Notes under the pieces: generated by a model
What the model was told of the DNA's origin: nothing
The model's input: the letters and a program-made list of their open reading frames with translations, nothing else
Database searches by the model: none
Made by a program: the position numbers and the translations under genes
Source: an uncultured Verrucomicrobiales bacterium
Lineage (GTDB): Bacteria > Verrucomicrobiota > Verrucomicrobiia > Verrucomicrobiales > DEV007
Assembly: GCA_937893785.1 (NCBI GenBank)
Contig: CALCSP010000731.1
Coordinates: 1-6,497, forward strand
DNA length: 6,497 bases
Direction of reading: 5' to 3'
Shown: piece by piece, positions 1-5,642 of the stretch
Layout of the letters: every line of letters starts with the position of its first letter
Numbering within the stretch: the stretch's first letter is position 1

Positions 1-599
1 AGTTCTCCACCTCTTCTGATGGCCGCGTTAGTGCCCTCAAATGCCTCGACTGCAAGGACAGTACCCTTACGCACTACAACCGTTTGACCAATATCAAGGC
101 GACTGGTTTCCTTGGCTATCCTGAAACCAAATGCCGCCTCCTCCTCAAGCCTCTTGTCCGGCCCTGGACCGCATATATGACCGGGGTCGGGAAGTAGATG
201 ATCAAGGTAAGTTGTAGCAGCAATCAACTCGATGCCGTCCTTGGCCAATTCATCGGCGATTCCGGAAAAAATAGATTCTGCGTTTCGTTCTTTGAGTCGC
301 CCCAGCAGAACAAGAGTGCGCATGTCAGGTCGCAGGTCAAAAAGGTTCTTCGGAGCAATCTGACCAACCATCACGGCGCGATCTATACCCTCCCTGTTAA
401 AAAATTTGATCATTTTCGATAACTGGCCAACCCGCATCCAGCTCACAGAGTCCACGAGTTCCTCAATCCCGGGGTCAGTCTCATCATGAAAAGTAGCAGC
501 AGCAAGACGCCCCACCCCGGCTTTTCTTGCTGCTCTGGCAAAAATCGTAGGATAAATACCGTTACCGGCAATCATTCCAATGGCTTCATTTTCACTCAT
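1..599 (-). CDS. lpxI: UDP-2,3-diacylglucosamine pyrophosphatase LpxI (DUF1009), partial at window edge
   Basis: LpxI hydrolyses UDP-2,3-diacylglucosamine to lipid X and UMP in the lipid A pathway, replacing LpxH in many bacteria. It acts in the cytoplasm at the inner membrane. I read 199 complete codons from ATG at 599 to the left edge; the family is usually about 270-285 aa, so the C-terminal third is off-window. Visible family motifs are IGMIAGNGIYPTIFARAA near residues 7-24, VGQLSKMIKFFNREGI near 57-72, RPDMRTLVLLGRL near 90-102, and DIGQTVVV...VLAVEAFEGTNAAIRRGGE near 169-199. The motif usually read as EGTD is EGTN here (Asn191), which may be lineage variation. The gene is divergent from dnaX across 83 bp. 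No good Shine-Dalgarno precedes the ATG. A weak -10 candidate on this strand is TCTAAT at 623-618, with no convincing -35. Identification is by recalled motif similarity and the fit is strong. Confidence 0.9.
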   Translation of the reverse strand, partial: MSENEAIGMIAGNGIYPTIFARAARKAGVGRLAAATFHDETDPGIEELVDSVSWMRVGQLSKMIKFFNREGIDRAVMVGQIAPKNLFDLRPDMRTLVLLGRLKERNAESIFSGIADELAKDGIELIAATTYLDHLLPDPGHICGPGPDKRLEEEAAFGFRIAKETSRLDIGQTVVVRKGTVLAVEAFEGTNAAIRRGGE

Positions 600-623
600 C
601 CTTGCCCAAAAAGCGTCATTAGA

Positions 624-634
624 GGACAATGTCC
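624..634. repeat. 11-bp palindrome in the divergent lpxI/dnaX intergenic region
   Basis: GGACA-A-TGTCC is a perfect inverted repeat with 5-bp arms and a one-base centre. It lies 49-59 bp upstream of the dnaX start and just upstream of the weak lpxI -10 candidate. It could be a small operator for lpxI, but a dyad this short has a non-trivial chance of occurring randomly in 83 bp. No regulator can be named. Confidence 0.25.
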
Positions 635-647
635 ACCTGAAAAAAGA

Positions 648-675
648 TTCACAAACCGTCATCGCGTCCTACAAT
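648..675 (+). promoter_or_regulatory. putative sigma70-type promoter of dnaX
   Basis: TTCACA (648-653, 5/6 to TTGACA), a 16-bp spacer and TACAAT (670-675, 5/6 to TATAAT) form a good housekeeping-type promoter. Only seven bases separate the -10 from the GTG of dnaX at 683, so transcription is predicted to start at about 682-683, giving a leaderless or near-leaderless mRNA. This agrees with the lack of any Shine-Dalgarno upstream. It is a consensus match only, with no experimental support. Confidence 0.5.
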
Positions 676-682
676 TAGCCCC

Positions 683-2419
683 GTGAACACCAGTTATAAG
701 GTTTTTGCCCGAAAATACCGCCCCCTGACTTTTAACCATGTTTTAGGCCAGGATCACGTTGTACAAACCCTACAAAATGCAATTGAGCAGGACCGCTTGG
801 CCCACGCTTACCTGTTTGTTGGCCCACGCGGGACTGGCAAAACTTCCATTGCGCGTATTCTTGCCAAGGCTCTTAACTGCCCAGGAGGCCCGAAAACGGA
901 CTTTGACCCCGAAGAAGAAATCTGTCAGGAAATAGCCGAAGGCAGGTGCCTTGACGTGCTGGAAATAGACGGCGCGAGCAATAATGGTGTGGAGCAAGTT
1001 CGTGAACTACGGGACAACGTGAAATTCGCTCCCTCGCGCGGGCGCTATAAAATCTACTACATTGACGAGGTGCACATGCTATCCAGTGCCGCGTTCAATG
1101 CCCTTCTCAAGACCCTTGAGGAACCACCCGACCACGTGAAGTTTATCTTTGCCACTACTGAGTCGGAAAAGATCCTCCCAACCATCATCTCACGCTGCCA
1201 ACGTTTCGACCTGCGCCGTATACCGACACGAACCATAAGCGATCACCTTAGTCACATTGCCAGTCAGGAAAACATTACTCTTGACCCGCTAGCTGCAACA
1301 GCCATTGCAAAGGGGGCGGAAGGCGGTATGCGTGATGCCCAATCTATGCTCGACCAACTCGTCGCATTCTGCGGCGAGAAAATTGGAGAAAAGGATGTTT
1401 TGGAAATTTTCGGTTTTACCGCTCTGGAAACAATCGCAGGACTAGGCGAATCACTACTCAAAGGAGAAACAGTACTCGCACTTGAAAAAATCTACTCGCA
1501 ATCGGAATCCGGCAAGGATCTCAGCAAGTTGCTGACCGACCTAATTGGACACCTGCGAGCAGTGTTAGTATATCAGGTCGACCCCGAGGGCGCCGCGAGG
1601 GATCTAACGCCTGAGATACTTGAAAAGGTCCGCTCTCAGGCAACAATGGTTAATACCGACCGACTGCTGGCAGTTATTGATCATCTGGCCATCGTGGACG
1701 GTCGCATGAAATGGGCACCCAACAAGCGTTTGCACCTTGAGGTAGGCATCATCAAGGCAATCCAGATTCTGGGATCAACCCGCCTCAGTGATATTATCGA
1801 GGCCATTGACGGCACCCTCTCCAGCTTACCCGATGAGGCATCCCCTCCAAATACGCCCTCCTCACAACAAGCCTCTGCTGCTGCTCCTGCAAATTCTCCT
1901 GCTATAGCAACCACCAAGCAACCTACTCCTACTCCTACTCCTAAAGAACAGACGTCCATGGAGAATGCTGGAGGGAATCTCAATGGTGAGCAAATATGGG
2001 CTGCCATCCTTGACCATCTTTCCAGTAATAAACCCATCGCCGCGGAATATGCACAAAAAGCTGTTTTTGCCGAGGATGACGGTATGTATTTCATAGTAGC
2101 TATTTCCCCCGAGGAAACCATCGCCAGGGAATCACTGCTAAGGGAGCGCACAAGGGGCCCAATCGAGGAACTTCTTACCTCAATGAGCAATGCACCCCGC
2201 AAGCTAAAGATAGAGTTCCGCGAAGGGGTAAGCCCAACCATCATTCCTCCTGAGATGCCTGAGGAAGATGAACCGAAAAATCAGCCCCAAGAATCCGCCC
2301 CAGTGCAGGAAAATACGAGCAACAACATTCAGCCTGAACCCGCTGAAGATGACGTTTACAACGACCCACTGATCAAGGAAGCTCTTGAAATCTTCGAAGC
2401 CGAAATCAAAAACGACTAG
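683..2419 (+). CDS. dnaX: DNA polymerase III subunit tau/gamma (DnaX)
   Basis: DnaX is the clamp-loader ATPase that opens and loads the beta clamp and links the polymerase to the helicase at the replication fork. The 578-aa product has an AAA+ module at residues 1-240: ARKYRP near 9-14, Walker A GPRGTGKTS at 47-55, Walker B IDEVHM at about 127-132, sensor 1 FATTE at 156-160, SRCQRFDLRR near 170-179 and GGMRDAQS at about 214-221. A collar domain III follows to about 380. Then come a low-complexity Ala/Pro/Thr/Ser linker (about 383-428), a C-terminal tau-type domain, and an acidic tail ending DPLIKEALEIFEAEI. The zinc knuckle is degenerate: Cys66, Cys81 and Cys89 are seen, but the two middle Cys of the usual set are replaced by acidic residues. 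The start is GTG, because an in-frame stop at 638-640 leaves no upstream ATG and this start gives the normal N-terminus. I saw no in-frame slippery heptamer for gamma production. ybaB follows 44 bp downstream. Confidence 0.96.
   Translation: MNTSYKVFARKYRPLTFNHVLGQDHVVQTLQNAIEQDRLAHAYLFVGPRGTGKTSIARILAKALNCPGGPKTDFDPEEEICQEIAEGRCLDVLEIDGASNNGVEQVRELRDNVKFAPSRGRYKIYYIDEVHMLSSAAFNALLKTLEEPPDHVKFIFATTESEKILPTIISRCQRFDLRRIPTRTISDHLSHIASQENITLDPLAATAIAKGAEGGMRDAQSMLDQLVAFCGEKIGEKDVLEIFGFTALETIAGLGESLLKGETVLALEKIYSQSESGKDLSKLLTDLIGHLRAVLVYQVDPEGAARDLTPEILEKVRSQATMVNTDRLLAVIDHLAIVDGRMKWAPNKRLHLEVGIIKAIQILGSTRLSDIIEAIDGTLSSLPDEASPPNTPSSQQASAAAPANSPAIATTKQPTPTPTPKEQTSMENAGGNLNGEQIWAAILDHLSSNKPIAAEYAQKAVFAEDDGMYFIVAISPEETIARESLLRERTRGPIEELLTSMSNAPRKLKIEFREGVSPTIIPPEMPEEDEPKNQPQESAPVQENTSNNIQPEPAEDDVYNDPLIKEALEIFEAEIKND
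1922..1942 (+). repeat. CCTACT hexanucleotide tandem repeat in the dnaX linker
   Basis: CCTACT is repeated three times plus a final CCT, encoding PTPTPTP (about residues 414-420) in the disordered linker between the clamp-loader core and the C-terminal domain of DnaX. The unit is two codons, so slippage would change linker length without breaking the frame. Confidence 0.85.
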
Positions 2420-2420
2420 A

Positions 2421-2440
2421 CCTTGCGTTTGCAACGCAGG
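2421..2440 (+). other. dyad/hairpin between dnaX and ybaB
   Basis: TGCGTT (2424-2429) and AACGCA (2433-2438) are perfect inverted arms around a TGC loop. The stem can extend by a CC/GG pair across a one-base bulge. It begins two bases after the dnaX stop. No clean T-run follows (CTTTCCT is 5-10 nt later), so it is not a classical terminator. Its centre coincides with the candidate -35 of the ybaB promoter, so it could be an operator, an attenuating hairpin or an mRNA end-protecting stem. Confidence 0.45.
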
Positions 2441-2457
2441 CCAAACTTTCCTAAAAT
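2429..2457 (+). promoter_or_regulatory. putative promoter of ybaB
   Basis: TTGCAA (2429-2434, 4/6) and TAAAAT (2452-2457, 5/6) are separated by 17 bp. Six bases then separate the -10 from the ATG at 2464, which predicts a transcript starting at the A of the ATG. There is no Shine-Dalgarno before this ATG. ybaB may therefore have its own leaderless transcript in addition to read-through from dnaX. Confidence 0.4.
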
Positions 2458-2463
2458 AGACCG

Positions 2464-2778
2464 ATGAATATTGCCAAGATGATGAAGCAAGCCCAGCAAA
2501 TGCAGGGCAAAATGCAAAAAGTTCAAGCCGAGTTGGCAGAGCGTGAAGTGGAAGCAACCGCTGCAGGAGGCAAGGTGACCGTAACGGCAACCTGTTCCGG
2601 AGATATCCGTGCCATCAAGATTGCCCCGGAAATCGTCGATCCAGAAGATGTCGAGATCCTGGAGGACATCGTTCTCTCCGGAGTCAAGCAGGCGATCGAG
2701 GAAGGACGAAAGGTGATGGAGGAGGAAATGGGAAAGGTCACCGGGGGACTTGGCCAGATGCCCGGCGGACTCTTCTAG
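2464..2778 (+). CDS. ybaB: YbaB/EbfC family nucleoid-associated protein
   Basis: This is a small dimeric DNA-binding protein of the YbaB/EbfC family, thought to act in nucleoid organisation; its precise role is unsettled. The product is 104 aa, the normal family length. It shows the Met/Gln-rich N-terminal helix (NIAKMMKQAQQMQGKMQKV), an amphipathic helix QAELAEREVEATAAGGKV, the central beta segment VTVTATCSGDIRAIKIAP with PEIVDPEDVEILEDIV, a C-terminal helix KQAIEEGRKVMEEEMGKVTGG, and the typical Gly-rich ending PGGLF. It lies 44 bp after dnaX, the usual partner across bacteria. recR, which often follows, is absent. Its TAG stop overlaps the TAG stop of the convergent dipeptidase gene. No Shine-Dalgarno is present and translation may be leaderless. 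Confidence 0.93.
   Translation: MNIAKMMKQAQQMQGKMQKVQAELAEREVEATAAGGKVTVTATCSGDIRAIKIAPEIVDPEDVEILEDIVLSGVKQAIEEGRKVMEEEMGKVTGGLGQMPGGLF
2775..2778. other. CTAG shared by two convergent stop codons
   Basis: The palindrome CTAG contains TAG on each strand: 2776-2778 ends ybaB on plus and 2777-2775 ends the M19 dipeptidase on minus. There is no intergenic DNA and no canonical terminator between the two genes, so each transcript's 3' end must lie within the opposing gene. Confidence 0.95.
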
Positions 2779-4013
2779 CAGGGTAGATTATCGGAAAAAA
2801 ATCTCCGGGTATTGGCACCCACGATCCACTCCACCTGCTCAGGACTTAAGCCATGCGCATGATGCATTAACTCCGCGGTTATGCGCGCCCACCCAGAGGC
2901 ATCGATCACTGTTCGGACCGCGCCGTCAAAATCCGATCCGATGGCCACATGCCGGGCACCATCGATACCGGCTTGATTCAGGAGCTTTACCGTATAGCTG
3001 ACACTCTTTCCCAAAGCCACAAGGTCAGCACTGGGCAGGGCAGGAGCAAACAGGCTGATGCCAATCAGTCCCCCTGTGGCAGCAATAGCAACAGCATGAT
3101 CATCTGATATATTTCTCCTGTGGTCATGAACTCCCCTAATGCCAGTATGGGAAACGATCAGCGGACGACGAATCTCGCCCTTGCCGTGCATCTCAAGCAC
3201 ATCATCAATCAATGATGCCGAGGCATGAGCAAGGTCAATGGTTATGGAATGACTATCCAGTTCTCTCACCAGTTCCCTGCCCGCTGGGGTCAACCCGCCC
3301 CGGCGCGAACCGTGTGCCGAGTAGCCAAACTGATTATCATTAAAATGTGTGATACCCACCACCCGGAACCCTTGCTCAAAAAGCCACGGGACATCAAGGC
3401 TGCCGCGCAGAACATGCGCCCCCTCCAGGCCTAGCATCAGACCAATGGACTCTTCGTTACACGCACGGCTATCCTTCAGTTCATCCAACTGCGACCTTGA
3501 GCAAACCAAGCGAAGCACTCCTTCCGATCTTGCAACCCATGACTTCAGCCTTTGTAACTGCAACCTGACACGAGCTGAAGTGCTGAACCATGTGCTGGGA
3601 TGTTGCAGGCTCATGAATGCTCCCCAGAAAAAAAGATCCCTGAAAAACGCACGTGGAAAACGCCGACTGATGACAAGCTTGGTCGGTATCGTGATAAACT
3701 GCAGGGCCACGTTTCCCTCCATCAGCCGTGGCAGATCAACATGCCCCCGGCGGTTCTTTCTCATCAGATCTCGCCTCCACAGACAGACATCAGCATGCAA
3801 ATCAGCAATAAAACAATCTTTGTGGAACCCGCTGACTTCATCGCTTAAAGACTTCTTCTCAACGACAGCACAGCGGTTAAGCAAGACATCAAAAATGCGA
3901 TGCCAGCAGGCCATCATGGACACACAAATCCCAAGGATTGGAAACCCCTTGATCACCAGACACCCACCAACAACAACTACAACGAGTTGCGCAACCCTGA
4001 AACATTTGCTCAT
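2775..4013 (-). CDS. membrane dipeptidase, peptidase family M19, with N-terminal membrane anchor
   Basis: This is a zinc-dependent dipeptidase of the renal dipeptidase family M19, a TIM-barrel amidohydrolase cleaving dipeptides, often with a D- or dehydro-amino acid. The 412-aa product keeps the metal site: HxD in DLHADV (His73, Asp75), the bridging Glu in GLEGAH (Glu197), His263 in DLAHAS and His289 in SHTGIR. It also has DHRRN (about 297-301, Arg for substrate carboxylate binding) and the conserved Asp in GSDFDG (Asp361). Residues 7-37 are strongly hydrophobic and likely form a signal anchor, placing the catalytic domain outside the cytoplasm. A VGGC at 15-18 is a poor lipobox because hydrophobic sequence follows it. 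The ATG overlaps the TGA of the upstream transporter gene by one base (TGATG), implying translational coupling. The stop overlaps that of convergent ybaB. The natural substrate is unknown. Confidence 0.9.
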   Translation of the reverse strand: MSKCFRVAQLVVVVVGGCLVIKGFPILGICVSMMACWHRIFDVLLNRCAVVEKKSLSDEVSGFHKDCFIADLHADVCLWRRDLMRKNRRGHVDLPRLMEGNVALQFITIPTKLVISRRFPRAFFRDLFFWGAFMSLQHPSTWFSTSARVRLQLQRLKSWVARSEGVLRLVCSRSQLDELKDSRACNEESIGLMLGLEGAHVLRGSLDVPWLFEQGFRVVGITHFNDNQFGYSAHGSRRGGLTPAGRELVRELDSHSITIDLAHASASLIDDVLEMHGKGEIRRPLIVSHTGIRGVHDHRRNISDDHAVAIAATGGLIGISLFAPALPSADLVALGKSVSYTVKLLNQAGIDGARHVAIGSDFDGAVRTVIDASGWARITAELMHHAHGLSPEQVEWIVGANTRRFFSDNLPC

Positions 4014-4996
4014 CAGTTTTTCTCGGGACTACGCCTGCGCCAGTAAGCAGCTAACAGGCTGCCGATAATGCAATGATAAAGAGCGGAAACCGCACTAGGA
4101 ACCGGTGCAAGCACGGCATCCAGTGGTGATTGAAACTGCCCCTGAAATTTTTCAGTCTTGGCCAAACTACTGCCAAGCCCTGAATTCTGCATTCCGACTT
4201 CAATACTCAGCGTCCTCTGGAAGGCAGTCTTAAAACGAAACAGAGCAGCAAGGCCGTAGCCAATACCGAAGCCCCCAGCATGCAGCAAAAACACTACAAC
4301 CAGCAGACTACCTGCATGCTCAATGATTGCTCCACGGGCATTACCTATAATACCGCCAACAATCAGCACAATGATCACAACCGAGAGCAAGGGTGACCAC
4401 GGGGTCACATGACGCACAGCCCTCGGCAGGAAGCGATTGAGTAAAACACCTGCAATAACAGGTAGCAAAACCACTGCGACCATGTTCAGGAACAAATTCC
4501 ACCGGTCAATATCAACATATTTCCCAGCCAACCATCCTGTCAAAAGCGGAGTCATGATAATAGCACTGAGAGTTGAAAACATCGTCATCAAGACAGACAA
4601 AGGCAAATTGGCACGAGCGAGGTAAGTCACCACATTTGATGCGGTGCCCCCCGGGCAGCAGCTCACCAGAATCAGACCAACCGCAAGACCTGTCTCCAGT
4701 GCAAACATCTGCGCTAAGAAAAAGCCGAGCAGCGGCATCACCGTGAACTGTGCTCCCACTCCGGCAATCACTGCACGCGGCACTTTGAGCACTGCGCGAA
4801 AATCATCAAAGCTTAACGTGATTCCCATCCCGAACATGATCATCCCAAGCCCGATATGAATCAGCTTGATCCCGAGGATCTTGTTATCCTTGTCCACAAA
4901 CCACCTGAAGTGCTCTGGATAAAACCAGGCCCACAGGCTTCCTATAATCACCCAAAGGGCAAAGGCATTGGTAAGAGTTTTAAGTAATCCGGACAA
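4013..4996 (-). CDS. bile acid:sodium symporter (BASS) family transporter
   Basis: This is an integral inner-membrane secondary transporter of the BASS/SBF family, which moves organic anions (bile acids, pantoate, pyruvate and others), usually with sodium. The 327-aa product has about ten hydrophobic segments (roughly 8-26, 45-60, 72-97, 103-125, 130-150, 165-188, 200-220, 228-250, 262-278 and 290-318). Signature motifs are FGMGITLSFDDFR (55-67), SCCPGGTASNVVTYLAR (112-128) and SIEVGMQNSGLG (264-275), the last two lying in the discontinuous helices that form the sodium and substrate sites in this fold. The start is TTG: an in-frame TGA lies two codons upstream, and the next in-frame starts (GTG at residue 16, ATG at 52) would remove part or all of the first helix. 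A GAGG just before the TTG is too close to serve as a Shine-Dalgarno. It is coupled to the downstream dipeptidase by TGATG. The substrate cannot be predicted. Confidence 0.92.
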   Translation of the reverse strand: MSGLLKTLTNAFALWVIIGSLWAWFYPEHFRWFVDKDNKILGIKLIHIGLGMIMFGMGITLSFDDFRAVLKVPRAVIAGVGAQFTVMPLLGFFLAQMFALETGLAVGLILVSCCPGGTASNVVTYLARANLPLSVLMTMFSTLSAIIMTPLLTGWLAGKYVDIDRWNLFLNMVAVVLLPVIAGVLLNRFLPRAVRHVTPWSPLLSVVIIVLIVGGIIGNARGAIIEHAGSLLVVVFLLHAGGFGIGYGLAALFRFKTAFQRTLSIEVGMQNSGLGSSLAKTEKFQGQFQSPLDAVLAPVPSAVSALYHCIIGSLLAAYWRRRSPEKN

Positions 4997-5002
4997 GCCT
5001 CA

Positions 5003-5032
5003 ATCATAACCGAGGCTGTGGTCGCTTGGCAA
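5003..5032 (-). promoter_or_regulatory. putative promoter of the BASS transporter-dipeptidase operon
   Basis: Reading the minus strand, TTGCCA (5032-5027, 5/6) and TATGAT (5008-5003, 5/6) are separated by 18 bp. Six bases separate the -10 from the TTG at 4996, again predicting a leaderless transcript. An imperfect dyad (GGTTGC-CAA-GCGACC, 5034-5020, one G:U pair) overlaps the -35 and could be an operator or a weak stem after the methyltransferase gene. This promoter occupies nearly the whole 49-bp gap between the two genes. Confidence 0.45.
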
Positions 5033-5045
5033 CCCACGCTATACA

Positions 5046-5627
5046 TTACCCCGAACAAATTTTCTCAACCGCCCAGAGAAAGGGGGAATCATTCTTGCAA
5101 TGCTCACTCTCATGCCGTTGAAACCGGTATAAATCAGGATCAAGGCCCTCAACAAACTGCGAAACCATAGCCGCCTCGCGGGCACCCCCTTCATGCCCCG
5201 GGTAGCAAACAACCGTGCATACCCCCCCCTTCTTGAGAATATCCAATGCTTGCTGAATAGCACTGAGAGTCGTTTGTTCGTGTGTCATCAGAGATTTGTC
5301 TCCACCCGGCAGGTAACCAAGGTTGAACATCACTGCGGAAACCTTGCCATGATGAATATCAGGAACTACATCGGCAAGATTCTCATGCCCGCACTGGTGC
5401 AGGTTTCCGACTTGATCCAGACCATGTTCCTTAAGCCTCCTGCCGGTGGCAACAAGCGCACAAGATTGTATATCCAAGGCAAATACCTCGCCTGTTTGTC
5501 CTACCATTCTGGCAAGAGCGAGAGTGTCATACCCGTTTCCGGCTGTCGCATCAACGGCAACCTCACCCATCCGCAACCGTTTTGAAACGAAGCTGTGAGC
5601 AATATCTGTAACCCGAACTGCACTCAT
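5046..5627 (-). CDS. mnmM: class I SAM-dependent methyltransferase, YtqB/MnmM-like (putative tRNA nm5U34 methyltransferase)
   Basis: This belongs to the family once called 'putative rRNA methylase' (PF06962). Bacillus YtqB, renamed MnmM, methylates nm5(s2)U to mnm5(s2)U at the tRNA wobble position. The 193-aa product is a minimal Rossmann methyltransferase of typical family length. It has the SAM-binding motif DATAGNGYDTLALA (26-39), acidic motif II FALDIQ (49-54), the family-diagnostic FNLGYLPGGDKS (101-112), CYPGHEGG (141-148) and the terminal NDSPFLWAVEK (179-189). I chose ATG at 5627, which has AGGA two bases upstream; an in-frame GTG at 5639 would add four residues and cannot be excluded. 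The gene follows the FAD oxidoreductase directly, and a three-codon ATG-AGT-GTG-TAG mini-ORF overlaps that gene's TGA just before this start. The family call is secure. The tRNA substrate is inferred from the family and the neighbour. Confidence 0.85.
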   Translation of the reverse strand: MSAVRVTDIAHSFVSKRLRMGEVAVDATAGNGYDTLALARMVGQTGEVFALDIQSCALVATGRRLKEHGLDQVGNLHQCGHENLADVVPDIHHGKVSAVMFNLGYLPGGDKSLMTHEQTTLSAIQQALDILKKGGVCTVVCYPGHEGGAREAAMVSQFVEGLDPDLYRFQRHESEHCKNDSPFLWAVEKICSG

Positions 5628-5642
5628 CTTCCTACACACTCA

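Noticed and set aside
198..686. Two short plus-strand open frames (198-422 and 486-686) at the left
   Set aside because: Both mostly overlap the lpxI coding strand in antisense, resemble no family I know, and have no Shine-Dalgarno or promoter.
1681..2244. 187-codon open frame on the minus strand inside dnaX
   Set aside because: It lies wholly within well-supported dnaX, is Ser/Arg-rich as expected for an antisense shadow, and has no recognisable domain.
1470..2420. Programmed -1 frameshift site producing a gamma form of DnaX
   Set aside because: The A-runs near 1484-1490, 2053-2058 and 2275-2281 do not form an X XXY YYZ heptamer in the reading frame, and no stem-loop with a stop follows as in E. 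coli. Proteolytic gamma or tau-only remains possible.
2780..2812. Possible terminator AGATT...AATCT with a run of seven A downstream of ybaB
   Set aside because: The arms are only 5 bp and AT-rich, with the A-run inside the loop. The sequence codes for the C-terminus of the dipeptidase (RRFFSDNL), which explains it.
3960..4013. Lipoprotein signal (VGGC) in the M19 dipeptidase
   Set aside because: The residues after the Cys are strongly hydrophobic for another 15 or more positions, so an uncleaved membrane anchor fits better than a lipobox.
3349..4068. 239-codon open frame on the plus strand opposite the M19 dipeptidase
   Set aside because: Its composition is rich in Ser/Arg/Thr/Pro with no motif, while the minus strand carries all M19 metal ligands. 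It is an antisense shadow.
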